Source: Panulirus ornatus (Eukaryota; Arthropoda; Malacostraca; Decapoda; Palinuridae). From it: a DNA stretch of 64,000 nt. A program made the translations under genes and the position numbers. Positions 1-11,403 of the stretch are shown one piece after another (within the stretch, counting starts at the first letter, position 1; each line of letters begins with the position of its first letter). The stretch spans positions 17,216,908 to 17,280,907 of the forward strand of contig NC_092270.1 in assembly GCF_036320965.1 (NCBI RefSeq), in the 5' to 3' direction. The notes under the pieces are model-generated. The model saw nothing but the letters and a program-made list of their open reading frames with translations, searched no databases and was not told where the DNA came from.

Positions 1-886
1 CTCTTGCTCAATCTTTCCTCACTCATTCTCTCCATGTGCCCAAACCATTTCAAAACACCCTCTTCTGCTCTCTGAACCACGCTCTTTTTATTTCCACACA
101 TCTCTCTTACCCTTACGTTACTTACTCGATCAAACCACCTCACACCACACATTGTCCTCAAACATCTCATTTCCAGCACATCCATCCTCCTGCGCACAAC
201 TCTATCCATAGCCCACGCCTCGCAACCATACAACATTGTTGGAACCACTATTCCTTCAAACATACCCATTTTTGCTTTCCGAGATAATGTTCTCGACTTC
301 CACACATTTTTCAAGGCTCCCAAAATTTTCGCCCCCTCCCCCACCCTATGATCCACTTCCGCTTCCATGGTTCCATCCGCTGACAGATCCACTCCCAGAT
401 ATCTAAAACACTTCACTTCCTCCAGTTTTTCTCCATTCAAACTCACCTCCCAATTGACTTGACCCTCAACCCTACTGTACCTAATAACCTTGCTCTTATT
501 CACATTTACTCTTAACTTTCTTCTTCCACACACTTTCCCAAACTCAGTCACCAGCTTCTGCAGTTTCTCACATGAATCAGCCACCAGCGCTGTATCATCA
601 GCGAACAACAACTGACTCACTTCCCAAGCTCTCTCATCCCCAACAGACTTCATACTTGCCCCTCTTTCCAGGACTCTTGCATTTACCTCCCTAACAACCC
701 CATCCATAAACAAATTAAACAACCATGGAGACATCACACACCCCTGCCGCAAACCTACATTCACTGAGAACCAATCACTTTCCTCTCTTCCTACACGTAC
801 ACATGCCTTACATCCTCGATAAAAACTTTTCACTGCTTCTAACAACTTGCCTCCCACACCATATATTCTTAATACCTTCCACAGAG

Positions 887-1726
887 CAACTCTATCAACT
901 CTATCATATGCCTTCTCCAGATCCATAAATGCTACATACAAATCCATTTGCTTTTCTAAGTATTTCTCACATACATTCTTCAAAGCAAACACCTGATCCA
1001 CACATCCTCTACCACTTCTGAAACCGCACTGCTCTTCCCCAATCTGATGCTCTGTACATGCCTTCACCCTCTCAATCAATACCCTCCCTTATAATTTACC
1101 AGGAATACTCAACAAACTTATACCTCTGTAATTTGAGCACTCACTCTTATCCCCTTTGCCTTTGTACAATGGCACTATGCACGCATTCCGCCAATCCTCA
1201 GGCACCTCACCATGAGTCATACATACATTAAATAACCTTACCAACCAGTCAACAATACAGTCACCCCCTTTTTTAATAAATTCCACTGCAATACCATCCA
1301 AACCTGCAACTCTATCAACTCTATCATATGCCTTCTCCAGATCCATAAATGCTACATACAAATCCATTTGCTTTTCTAAGTATTTCTCACATACATTCTT
1401 CAAAGCAAACACCTGATCCACACATCCTCTACCACTTCTGAAACCGCACTGCTCTTCCCCAATCTGATGCTCTGTACATGCCTTCACCCTCTCAATCAAT
1501 ACCCTCCCATATAATTTACCAGGAATACTCAACAAACTTATACCTCTGTAATTTGAGCACTCACTCTTATCCCCTTTGCCTTTGTACAATGGCACTATGC
1601 ACGCATTCCGCCAATCCTCAGGCACCTCACCATGAGTCATACATACATTAAATAACCTTACCAACCAGTCAACAATACAGTCACCCCCTTTTTTAATAAA
1701 TTCCACTGCAATACCATCCAAACCTG
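887..1726 (-). repeat. 420-bp tandem duplication within RTE-A RT
   Basis: Unit 887-1306 and unit 1307-1726 are identical by eye, except for one base (T at about 1089 against A at about 1509). That base creates the stop codon. The unit length of 420 is exactly 140 codons, so the duplication by itself keeps the reading frame. Confidence 0.95.
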
Positions 1727-3251
1727 CTGCCTTGCCGGCTTTCATCTTCCGCAAAGCTTTTACTACCTCTTCTCTGTTTACCAAATCATTTTCCCTAACC
1801 CTCTCACTTTGCACACCACCTCGACCAAAACACCCTATATCTGCCACTCTGTCATCAGACACATTCAACAAACCTTCAAAATACTCATTCCATCTCCTTC
1901 TCACATCACCACTACTTGTTATCACCTCCCCATTTACGCCCTTCACTGAAGTTCCCATTTGCTCCCTTGTCTTATGCACCCTATTTACCTCATTCCAGAA
2001 CATCTTTTTATTCTCCCTAAAATTTACTGATAGTCTCTCACCCCAACTCTCATTTGCCCTTTCTTTCACCTCTTGCACCTTTCTCTTGACCTCCTGTCTC
2101 TTTCTTTTATACTTCTCCCACTCAATTGCATTTTTTCCCTGCAAAAATCGTCCAAATGCCTCTCTCTTCTCTTTCACTAATACTCTTACTTCTTCATCCC
2201 ACCACTCACTACCCTTTCTAAACAGCCCACCTCCCACTCTTCTCATGCCACAAGCATCTTTTGCGCAATCCATCACTGATTCCCTAAATACATCCCATTC
2301 CTCCCCCACTCCCCTTACTTCCATTGTTCTCACCTTTTTCCATTCTGTACACAGTCTCTCCTGGTACTTCCCCACACAGGTCTCCTTCCCAAGCTCACTT
2401 ACTCTCACCACCTTCTTCACCCCAACATTCACTCCTCTTTTCTGAAAACCCATACTAATCTTCACCTTAGCCTCCACAAGATAATGATCAGACATCCCTC
2501 CAGTTGCACCTCTCAGCACATTAACATCCAAAAGTCTCTCTTTCGCACGCCTGTCAATTAACACGTAATCCAATAACGCTCTCTGGCCATCTCTCCTACT
2601 TACATAAGTATACTTATGTATATCTCGCTTTTTAAACCAGGTATTCCCAATCATCAGTCCTTTTTCAGCACATAAATCTACAAGCTCTTCACCATTTCCA
2701 TTTACAACACTGAACACCCCATGCATACCAATTATTCCCTCAACTGCCACATTACTCACCTTTGCATTCAAATCACCCATCACTATAACCCGGTCTCGTG
2801 CATCAAAACCGCTAACACACTCATTCAGCTGCTCCCAAAACACTTGCCTCTCATGATCTTTCTTCTCATGCCCAGGTGCATATGCACCAATAATCACCCA
2901 CCTCTCTCCATCAACTTTCAATTTTACCCATATTAATCGAGAATTTACTTTCTTACATTCTATCACATACTCCCACAACTCCTGTTTCAGGAGTATTGCT
3001 ACTCCTTCCCTTGCTCTTGTCCTCTCACTAACCCCTGACTTCACTCCCCAGACATTTCCAAACCACTCTTCCCCTTTACCCTTGAGCTTCGTTTCACTCA
3101 GAGCCAAAACATCCAGGTTCCTTTCCTCAAACATACTACCTATCTCTCCTTTTTTCACATCTTGGTTACATCCACACACATTTAGGCACCCCACTCTGAG
3201 CCTTCGAGGAGGATGATCACTCCCCACGTGACTCCTTCTTCTGTTTCCCAT
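1089..3251 (-). CDS. RTE-A endonuclease/reverse transcriptase ORF with in-frame RT duplication (720 codons open)
   Basis: This reading frame begins at MGNRRRSH, the same start seen at 6490, just after the leader. Residues 1 to about 270 are an AP-like endonuclease that nicks target DNA: the GDLN motif carries the catalytic Asp/Asn and SDH the catalytic His. A basic linker (about 270-500) leads to the RT fingers (AAGLDGIAVEF, YKGKGDKSECSNYRG) and motif A (FMDLEKAYDRVD). At that point the frame re-enters the fingers a second time (VAGLDGIAVEF) because of the tandem duplication. It closes at 1089, where a TAT codon has become TAA in the second pass. The rest of the RT (YADD-type box LFADD, C-terminal tail) lies downstream in the same element at 1-890. 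The product would be nonfunctional: the palm is split and the frame is closed. Confidence 0.88.
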   Translation of the reverse strand: MGNRRRSHVGSDHPPRRLRVGCLNVCGCNQDVKKGEIGSMFEERNLDVLALSETKLKGKGEEWFGNVWGVKSGVSERTRAREGVAILLKQELWEYVIECKKVNSRLIWVKLKVDGERWVIIGAYAPGHEKKDHERQVFWEQLNECVSGFDARDRVIVMGDLNAKVSNVAVEGIIGMHGVFSVVNGNGEELVDLCAEKGLMIGNTWFKKRDIHKYTYVSRRDGQRALLDYVLIDRRAKERLLDVNVLRGATGGMSDHYLVEAKVKISMGFQKRGVNVGVKKVVRVSELGKETCVGKYQERLCTEWKKVRTMEVRGVGEEWDVFRESVMDCAKDACGMRRVGGGLFRKGSEWWDEEVRVLVKEKREAFGRFLQGKNAIEWEKYKRKRQEVKRKVQEVKERANESWGERLSVNFRENKKMFWNEVNRVHKTREQMGTSVKGVNGEVITSSGDVRRRWNEYFEGLLNVSDDRVADIGCFGRGGVQSERVRENDLVNREEVVKALRKMKAGKAAGLDGIAVEFIKKGGDCIVDWLVRLFNVCMTHGEVPEDWRNACIVPLYKGKGDKSECSNYRGISLLSIPGKLYGRVLIERVKACTEHQIGEEQCGFRSGRGCVDQVFALKNVCEKYLEKQMDLYVAFMDLEKAYDRVDRVAGLDGIAVEFIKKGGDCIVDWLVRLFNVCMTHGEVPEDWRNACIVPLYKGKGDKSECSNYRGISLLSIPGKL

Positions 3252-3367
3252 TTTAGAAAGTTAATACAAGGAGGGGAGGATTTCCGGCCCCCCGCTCCCG
3301 TCCCCTCTAGTCGCTTTCTACGACACGCGAGGAATACGTGGGAAGTATTCTTTCACCCCTATCCCCA

Positions 3368-3593
3368 GGGATAATATACATATATATATACATATACACA
3401 CACACACACATACACACACATACGCACATACACACACACACACACACACATACATATATATACATATGAAAAATGTAAGAAACAATTTAGAAAACAAACT
3501 TTTAGCTTGAAATGAATGAAAAAAATGAATGTCACATAATGGTTCAACCTCTGGCTATGGAAAAGGAAATGTACAATTTATTCACACAAACGT
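3368..3593. repeat. 5' flank of RTE-A copy a, repeated inverted at 6147-6367
   Basis: This stretch contains a (TA)/(CA) microsatellite (3370-3470) followed by about 125 bp of nonrepetitive sequence. That sequence recurs in reverse complement at 6147-6290 with few differences. The match stops abruptly at 3593, where the sequence continues into apparent intron, and at 6147, where the other side is RTE sequence. It is either a 5' extension of this RTE subfamily or transduced flanking DNA. Confidence 0.85.
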
Positions 3594-4737
<1,144 letters not shown>

Positions 4738-6146
4738 ATTATACTTTGTCGCTGTCTCCCGCATTTGCGAGGTAGCGCAAGGAAACAGACGAAAGAAATG
4801 GCCCAACCCCCCCCCCATACACATGTTTATACATACGTCCACACACGCAAATATACATACCTACACAGCTTTCCATGGTTTACCCCAGACGCTTCACATG
4901 CCTTGATTCAATCCACTGACAGCACGTCAACCCCGGTATACCACATCGCTCCAATTCACTCTATTCCTTGCCCCCCTTTCACCCTCCTGCATGTTCAGGC
5001 CCCGATCACACAAAATTTTTTTCACTCCATCTTTCCACCTCCAATTTGGTCTCCCTCTTCTCCTCGTTCCCTCCACCTCCGACACATATATCCTCTTGGT
5101 CAATCTTTCCTCACTCATTCTCTCCATGTGCCCAAACCACTTCAAAACACCCTCTTCTGCTCTCTCAACCACGCTCTTTTTATTTCCACACATCTCTCTT
5201 ACCCTTATGTTACTCACTCGATCAAACCACCTCACACCACACATTGTCCTCAAACATCTCATTTCCAGCACATCCATCCTCCTGCGCACAACTCTATCCA
5301 TAGCCCACGCCTCGCAACCATACAACATTGTTGGAACCACTATTCCTTCAAACATACCCATTTTTGCTTTCCGAGATAATGTTCTCGACTTCCACACATT
5401 CTTCAAGGCCCCCAGAATTTTCGCCCCCTCCCCCACCCTATGATCCACTTCCGCTTCCATGGTTCCATCCGCTGCCAGATCCACTCCCAGATATCTAAAA
5501 CACTTCACTTCCTCCAGTTTTTCTCCATTCAAACTCACCTCCCAATTGACTTGACCCTCAACCCTACTGTACCTAATAACCTTGCTCTTATTCACATTTA
5601 CTCTTAACTTTCTTCTTCCACACACTTTACCAAACTCAGTCACCAGCTTCTGCAGTTTCTCACATGAATCAGCCACCAGCGCTGTGTCATCAGCGAACAA
5701 CAACTGACTCACTTCCCAAGCTCTCTCATCCCCAACAGACTTCATACTTGCCCCTCTTTCCAAAACTCTTGCATTTACCTCCCTAACAACCCCATCCATA
5801 AACAAATTAAACAACCATGGAGACATCACACACCCCTGCTGCAAACCTACATTCACTGAGAACCAATCACTTTCCTCTCTTCCTACACGTACACATGCCT
5901 TACATCCTCGATAAAAACTTTTCACTGCTTCTAACAACTTTCCTCCCACACCATATATTCTTAATACCTTCCACAGAGCATCTCTATCAACTCTATCATA
6001 TGCCTTCTCCAGATCCATAAATGCTACATACAAATCCATTTGCTTTTCTAAGTATTTCTCACATACAATCTTCAAAGCAAACACCTGATCCACACATCCT
6101 CTACCACTTCTGAAACCACACTGCTCTTCCCCAATCTGATGCTCTG
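4738..6146 (-). mobile_element. RTE-A copy b/c, direct 3' part of a twin-primed insertion
   Basis: The minus-strand element starts at its 3' terminus (TTTGTCGCTGTCTCCCGC) with the short 3' UTR. It runs through the RT C-terminus up to EHQIGEEQCGF, where it stops abruptly at 6146. The matching 5' part is present in opposite orientation at 6368-8253 and ends at VLIERV, only about 11 nt short of this segment's start in consensus coordinates. Together they make one nearly full-length element with an inverted 5' portion. Confidence 0.9.
4927..6146 (-). CDS. RTE-A reverse transcriptase, C-terminal 405 residues, open to its natural stop
   Basis: The frame is uninterrupted from EHQIGEEQCGF to the family's C-terminal VVYRG stop. 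In order it contains RT motif 2 (CGFRSGRGCVDQVF), motif A with the first catalytic Asp (AFMDLEKAYDRVD), motif B (GLQQGCVMSPWLF), the catalytic LFADD box, and the thumb (CFRYLGVDLAADG). The C-terminal Cys/Arg-rich tail follows (CLRTMCGVRWFD, MCGNKKSVVERA, TRRRGRPNWRW). The frame extends nine codons upstream into the 5' flank (MYNLFTQTS), which is fortuitous. The lack of stops suggests a fairly recent insertion. Confidence 0.88.
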
Positions 6147-6367
6147 ACGTTTGTGTAAATAAATTATACATTTCCTTTTTCCATAGCCAGAGGTTGAACC
6201 ATTATGTGACATTCATTTTTTTCATTCATTTCAAGCTAGAAGTTTCAGTTTTCTAAATTGTTTCTTACATTTTTCATATGTATATATATGTATGTGTGTG
6301 TGTGTGTGTATATGTGCGTATGTATGTGTATGTGTGTGTATGTGTATATGTATATATATATGTATAT
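6147..6367 (+). repeat. Non-element 5' sequence carried with the inverted RTE-A 5' part
   Basis: About 140 bp of complex sequence plus a (TG)/(TA) microsatellite precede the RTE-A leader. They match the reverse complement of 3368-3593, the 5' flank of copy a. The stretch begins exactly at the junction with the direct 3' segment, as expected for the 5' end of the reverse-transcribed RNA in twin priming. Confidence 0.82.
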
Positions 6368-8250
6368 TATCCCTGGGGATAGGGGTGAAAGAATACTTCC
6401 CACGTATTCCTCGCGTGTCGTAGAAAGCGATTAGAGGGGACGGGAGCGGGGGGCCAGAAATCCTCCCCTCCTTGTATTAACTTTCTAAAATGGGAAACAG
6501 AAGAAGGAGTCACGCGGGGAGTGCTCATCCTCCTCGAAGGCTCAGAGTGGGGTGCCTAAATGTGTGTGGATGTAACCAAGATGTGAAAAAAGGAGAGATA
6601 GGTAGTATGTTTGAGGAAAGGAACCTGGATGTTTTGGCTCTGAGTGAAATGAAGCTCAAGGGTAAAGGGGAAGAGTGGTTAGGGAATGTCTGGGGAGTAA
6701 AGTCAGGGGTTAGTGAGAGGACAAGAGCAAGGGAAGGAGTAGCATTACTCCTGAAGCAGGAGTTGTGGGAGTATGTGATAGAATTTAAGAAAGTAAATTC
6801 TCGATTAATATGGGTAAAACTGAATGTTGATGGAGAGAGGTGGGTGATTATTGGTGCATATGCACCTGGGCATGAGAAGAAAGATCATGAGAGGCAAGTG
6901 TTTTGGGAGCAGCTGAATGAGTGAGTTAGTGGTTTTGATGCACGAGACCGGGTTATAGTGATGGGTGATTTGAATGCAAAGGTGAGTAATGTGGCAGTTG
7001 AGGGAATAATTGGTATACATGGGGTGTTCAGTGTTGTAAATGGAAATGGTGAAGAGCTTGTAGATTTATGTGCTGAAAAAGGACTGATGATTGGGAATAC
7101 CTGGTTTAAAAAGCGAGATATACATAAGTATACTTATGTAAGTAGGAGAGATGGCCAGAGAGCGTTATTGGATTACGTTTTAATTGACAGGCGTGCGAAA
7201 GAGAGACTTTTGGATGTTAATGTGCTGAGAGGTGCAACTGGAGGGATGTCTGATCATTATCTTGTGGAGGCCAAGGTGAAGATTTGTATGGGTTTTCAGA
7301 AAAGAAGAGTGAGTGTTGGGGTGAAGAGGGTGGTGAGAGTAAGTGAGCTTGGGAAGGAGACCTGTGTGAGGAAGTACCAGGAGAGACAGTACAGAATGGA
7401 AAAAGGTGAGAACAATGGAAGTAAGGGGAGTGGGGGAGGAATGGGATGTATTTAGGGAATCAGTGATGGATTGCGCAAAAGATGCTTGTGGCATGAGAAG
7501 AGTGGGAGGTGGGTTGATTAGAAAGGGTAGTGAGTGGTGGGATGAAGAAGTAAGAGTATTAGTGAAAGAGAAGAGAGAGGCATTTGGACGATTTTTGCAG
7601 GGAAAAAATGCAATTGAGTGGGAGATGTATAAAAGAAAGAGACAGGAGGTCAAGAGAAAGGTGCAAGAGGTGAAAAAAAGGGCAAATGAGAGTTGGGGTG
7701 AGAGAGTATCATTAAATTTTAGGGAGAATAAAAAGATGTTCTGGAAGGAGGTAAATAAAGTGCGTAAGACAAGGGAGCAAATGGGAACTTCAGTGAAGGG
7801 CGCAAATGGGGAGGTGATAACAAGTAGTGGTGATGTGAGAAGGAGATGGAGTGAGTATTTTGAAGGTTTGTTGAATGTGTTTGATGATAGAGTGGCAGAT
7901 ATAGGGTATTTTGGTCGAGGTGGTGTGCAAAGTGAGAGGGTTAGGGAAAATGATTTGGTAAACAGAGAAGAGGTAGTGAAAGCTTTGCGGAAGATGAAAG
8001 CCGGCAAGGCAGCAGGTTTGGATGGTATTGCAGTGGAATCTATTAAAAAAGGGGGTGACTGTATTGTTGACTGATTGGTAAGGTTATTCAATGTATGTAT
8101 GACTCATGGTGAGGTGCCTGAGGATTGGCGGAATGCGTGCATGGTGCCATTGTACAAAGGCAAAGGGGATAAGAGTGAGTGCTCAAATTACAGAGGTATA
8201 AGTTTGTTGAGTATTCCTGGTAAATTATATGGGAGGGTATTGATTGAGAG

Positions 8251-8253
<3 letters not shown>
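6368..8253 (+). mobile_element. RTE-A copy b/c, inverted 5' part
   Basis: The leader starts with CCCTGGGGATAGGGG and contains hairpin-forming arms (GAATAC/GTATTC at 6391-6409; GTCG/CGAT at 6417-6431). It is followed by the endonuclease and the N-terminal half of the RT. The segment ends at 8253 inside VLIERV and is directly followed by a (TA)n tract. The 3' half of the element lies inverted at 4738-6146. Confidence 0.9.
6490..8253 (+). pseudogene. RTE-A endonuclease-RT N-terminal half, broken
   Basis: The start is ATGGGAAACAGAAG (MGNRRRSH) after a leader of about 120 nt. The endonuclease motifs GCLNVCGCN, YAPGH, MGDLNAK and SDHYLVEAKVK are present. Three lesions are visible: a TGT-to-TGA stop at about 6922 in QLNECVSGF, a two-base deletion near 7393 that shifts the frame in the linker, and a TGG-to-TGA stop near 8072 in VDWLVRLF. 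Reading in three pieces (6490-6924, 6958-7455, 7406-8253) restores family similarity throughout. It is therefore a dead copy of the endonuclease and RT fingers. Confidence 0.88.

Positions 8254-8325
<72 letters not shown>
8254..8325. repeat. (TA)n microsatellite plus T tract
   Basis: About 60 bp of TA followed by about 12 T. It separates the end of the inverted RTE-A segment from the 3' terminus of the next RTE-A insertion. Confidence 0.95.
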
Positions 8326-8329
<4 letters not shown>

Positions 8330-9237
8330 GTCGCTGTCTCCCGCGTTTGCGAGGTAGCGCAAGGAAACAGACGAAAGAAATGGCCCAACCCACCCCCATA
8401 CACATGCCTTGATTCAATCCACTGACAGCACGTCAACCCCGGTATACCACATCGCTCCATTTCACTCTATTCTTTGCCCTCCTTTCACCCTCCTGCATGT
8501 TCAGGCCCCGATCACACAAAATTTTTTTCACTCCATCTTTCCACCTCCAATTTGGTCTCCCTCTTCTCCTCGTTCCCTCCACCTCCGACACATATATCCT
8601 CTTGGTCAATCTTTCCTCACTCATTCTCTCCATGTGACCAAACCATTTCAAAACACCCTCTTCTGCTCTCTCAACCACGCTCTTTTTATTTCCACACATC
8701 TCTCTTACCCTTACGTTACTTACTCGATCAAACCACCTCACACCACACATTGTCCTCAAACATCTCATTTCCAGCACATCCATCCTCCTGCGCACAACTC
8801 TATCCATAGTCCACGCCTCGCAACCATACAACATTGTTTTGGAAAGAGGGGCAAGTATGAAGTCTGTTGGGGATGAGAGAGCTTGAGAAGTGAGTCAGTT
8901 GTTGTTCGCTGATGATACAGCGCTGGTTGCTGATTCATGTGAGAAACTGCAGAAGCTGGTGACTGAGTTTGGTAAAGTGTGTGAAAGAAGAAAGTTAAGA
9001 GTAAATGTGAATAAGAGCAAGGTTATTAGGTACAGTAGGGTTGAGGGTCAATTCAATTGGGAGGTGAGTTTGAATGGAGAAAAACTGGAGGAAGTGAAGT
9101 GTTTTAGATATATGGAGTGGAGCTGGCAGCGGATGGAACCATGGAAGCGGAAGTGGATCATAGGGTGGGGGAGGGGGCGAAAATTCTGGGAGCCTTGAAG
9201 AATGTGTGGAAGTCGAGAACATTATCTCGGAAAGCAA
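8326..9237 (-). mobile_element. RTE-A copy d, short twin-primed insertion
   Basis: 8326-8836 is minus-strand sequence: 3' terminus, 3' UTR with an internal deletion of about 85 bp at 8410, then the RT tail up to PTMLYGCEA. At 8836-8838, with a 3-nt overlap, the strand flips. 8837-9237 is plus-strand RT from LERGASMKS through LFADDTALVA to SRTLSRKA, which lies just upstream in the element; about 30-40 nt are lost between the two. The arrangement (3' part, then 5' part inverted) is the twin-priming signature. The plus part has an in-frame stop (TGG to TGA at 8885) and a one-base deletion near 9108. Confidence 0.85.
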
Positions 9238-9588
9238 ATGTTACATACAAATCCATCTGTTTTTCTAAGTATTTCTTACATACATTTTTCAAAGCATGCA
9301 CCTGATCCACATATCCTCTACCACTTCTGAAACCACACTGCTCTTCCTCAATCTGATGCTCTGTACATGCCTTCACCCTCTCAGTGAATACCCTCCCATA
9401 TAATTTCCCAGGAATACTCAGCAAACATATACATCTGTAATTTGAGCACTCACTTTTATCCCCTTTGCCTTTGTACAATGGCACTATGCACACATTCCGC
9501 CAATCCTCAGGCACCTCACCATGAGTCATACATACATTAAACGTCCTTACCAACCAGTCAATAATACAGTCACCTCCATTTTTAATTA
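9238..9588 (-). mobile_element. RTE-A internal RT fragment e
   Basis: The minus strand encodes KNGGDCIIDWL, MTHGEVPEDWRN, VPLYKGKGDKSE, GFRSGRGYVDQV and KQMDLYVTF, covering the RT fingers to the start of motif A. It diverges more from the consensus than the flanking copies and ends in (TA)n at both biological ends. It looks like an older fragment broken by the insertion at 8326-9237. Confidence 0.8.
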
Positions 9589-9604
9589 TATATATATATA
9601 TATA

Positions 9605-9829
9605 TCCCTGGGGATAGGGGAGAAAGAATACTTCCCACATATTCCCTGCGTGTCGTAGAAGGCGACTAAAAGGGGAGGGAGCGGGGGGCTGGAAATCCTC
9701 CCCTCTCAATTTTTTTTAATTTTCCAAAAGAAGGAACAGAGAAGGGGGCCAGGTGAGGATATTCCCTCAGTGGCCCAGTTCTCTGTTCTTAACGCTACCT
9801 CGCTAACGCGGGAAATGGCGAATAGTTTG

Positions 9830-9840
<11 letters not shown>
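9605..9840 (+). mobile_element. RTE-A-derived nonautonomous element (SINE-A1)
   Basis: A complete element of about 235 bp bounded by (TA)n and an A tract. Its first 130 nt or so match the RTE-A leader (TGGGGATAGGGGAGAAAG, then the GAATA/TATTC hairpin at 9626-9644, then GTCG..CGAC). Its last 50 nt or so resemble the RTE-A 3' terminus (GCTACCTCGCTAACGCGGGA). The middle (GGGGGCCAGGTGAGGATATT) is not in RTE-A. There is no coding capacity. It is probably mobilised by RTE-A enzyme in trans (inference). Confidence 0.82.
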
Positions 9841-9861
<21 letters not shown>

Positions 9862-10057
9862 TATTTTTTTTTTTGCTTTGTCGCTGTCTCCCGCGTTTGC
9901 GAGGTAGCGCAAGGAAACAGACGAAAGAAATGGCCCAACCCACCCCCATACACATGTATATACATACGTCCACACACGCAAATATACATACCTACACAGC
10001 TTTCCATGGTTTACCCCAGACGCTTCACATGCCCCGATTCAATCCACTGACAGCACG

Positions 10058-11398
10058 TCAACCCCGGTATACCACATCGCTCCAATTCACTCTATTCCTT
10101 GCCCTCCTTTCACCCTCCTGCATGTTCAGGCCCCAATCACACAAAATCTTTTTCACTCCATCTTTCCACCTCCAATTTGGTCTCCCTCTTCTCCTCGTTC
10201 CCTCCACCTCCGACACATATATCCTCTTGGTCAATCTTTCCTCACTCATTCTCTCCATGTGCCCAAACCATTTCAAAACACCCTCTTCTGCTCTCTCAAC
10301 CACGCTCTTTTTATTTCCACACATCTCTCTTACCCTTACGTTACTTACTCGATCAAACCACCTCACACCACACATTGTCCTCAAACATCTCATTTCCAGC
10401 ACATCCATCCTCCTGCGCACAACTCTATCCATAGCCCACGCCTCGCAACCATACAACATTGTTGGAACCACTATTCCTTCAAACATACCCATTTTTGCTT
10501 TCCGAGATAATGTTCTCGACTTCCACACATTCTTCAAGGCTCCCAGAATTTTCACCCCCTCCCCCACCCTATGATCCACTTCTGCTTCCATGGTTCCATC
10601 TGCTGCCAGATCCACTCCCAGATATCTAAAACACTTCACTTCCTCCAGTTTTTCTCCATTCAAACTCACCTCCCAATTGGCTTGACCCTCAAACCTACTG
10701 TACCTAATAACCTTGCTCTTATTCACACTTACTCTTAACTTTCTTCTTTCACACACTTTACCAAACTCAGTCACCAGCTTCTGCAGTTTCTCACATGAAT
10801 CAGCTACCAGCGCTGTATCATCAGCGAACAACAACTGACTCACTTCCCAAGCTCTCTCATCCCCAACAGACTTCATACTTGCCCCTCTTTCCAGGACTCT
10901 TGCATTTACCTCCCTAACAACCCCATCCATAAACAAATTAAACAACCATGGAGACATCACACACCCCTGCCGCAAACCTACATTCACTGAGAACCAATCA
11001 CTTTCCTCTCTTCCTACACGTACACATGCCTTACATCCTCGATAAAAACTTTTCACTGCTTCTAACAACTTGCCTCCCACACCATATATTCTTAATACCT
11101 TCCACAGAGCATCTCTATCAACTCTATCATATGCCTTCTCCAGATCCATAAATGCTACATACAAATCCATTTGCTTTTCTAAGTATTTCTCACATACATT
11201 CTTCAAAGCAAACACCTGAGCCACACATCCTCTACCACTTCTGAAACCACACTGCTCTTCCCCAATCTGATGCTCTGTACATGCCTTCACCCTCTCAATC
11301 AATACCCTCCCATATAATTTACCAGGAATACTCAACAAACTTGTACCTCTGTAATTTGAGCACTCACTCTTATCCCCTTTGCCTTTGTACAATGGCAC
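10058..11398 (-). CDS. RTE-A reverse transcriptase, 446 codons open
   Basis: An uninterrupted frame from VPLYKGKGDKSECSNYRG to the C-terminal VVYRG stop. It holds RT motif 1 (YRGTSLLSIPGKLYGR), motif 2 (CGFRSGRGCVAQVF), motif A (FMDLEKAYDRVD), motif B (GLRQGCVMSPWLF), the catalytic LFADDTALVA and the RTE-type tail with RRRGRPNWRW. The start shown is only the first Met; the true N-terminus lies in the inverted segment. It is 5'-incomplete and so not functional alone, but the RT core has no stops. Confidence 0.88.
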   Translation of the reverse strand: MPLYKGKGDKSECSNYRGTSLLSIPGKLYGRVLIERVKACTEHQIGEEQCGFRSGRGCVAQVFALKNVCEKYLEKQMDLYVAFMDLEKAYDRVDRDALWKVLRIYGVGGKLLEAVKSFYRGCKACVRVGREESDWFSVNVGLRQGCVMSPWLFNLFMDGVVREVNARVLERGASMKSVGDERAWEVSQLLFADDTALVADSCEKLQKLVTEFGKVCERRKLRVSVNKSKVIRYSRFEGQANWEVSLNGEKLEEVKCFRYLGVDLAADGTMEAEVDHRVGEGVKILGALKNVWKSRTLSRKAKMGMFEGIVVPTMLYGCEAWAMDRVVRRRMDVLEMRCLRTMCGVRWFDRVSNVRVREMCGNKKSVVERAEEGVLKWFGHMERMSEERLTKRIYVSEVEGTRRRGRPNWRWKDGVKKILCDWGLNMQEGERRARNRVNWSDVVYRG

Positions 11399-11403
11399 TA
11401 TGC

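Larger units (their letters stand above)
1..3367 (-). mobile_element. RTE-A non-LTR retrotransposon copy a, 5'-complete, internally duplicated
   Basis: The minus strand reads from the 5' leader (at 3367, by the palindromic TATCCC/GGGATA box) through AP endonuclease and reverse transcriptase. The element runs off the window start in the RT C-terminal region, so its 3' UTR is not seen. Endonuclease motifs are visible (GCLNVCGCN, SETK, MGDLNAK, LLDYVLID, SDHYLVEAKVK). RT motifs are visible too (YRGISLLS, CGFRSGRG, FMDLEKAYDRVD, LFADDTALVA). A 420-bp segment is tandemly duplicated at about 887-1306 and 1307-1726. The leader variant (GGGGTGAAAG, CTCGCGTG) is shared with the copy at 6368 but not with the other copies, so these two form one subfamily. 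The upstream flank 3368-3593 is also shared with that copy. Confidence 0.93.

Noticed and set aside
1732..2445. Long open frames on the strand opposite to RTE-A coding (for example 237 codons here, 303 at 7180-8091, 298 at 19450-20346), rich in Ser, Thr, His, Pro and Phe
   Set aside because: They mirror the endonuclease-RT codons and recur in every copy. The low frequency of stop complements in the sense frame explains them. No protein similarity is recognisable.
6368..6470. HDV-like self-cleaving ribozyme at the RTE-A 5' end (such ribozymes are known in some RTE and R2 elements)
   Set aside because: The hairpin with a pyrimidine loop and the CTAAAAG after the GTCG/CGAC arms are suggestive. 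However, no strand complementary to the 5' end follows the second hairpin, and no second strand for P2 is available, so the nested double pseudoknot cannot be drawn.
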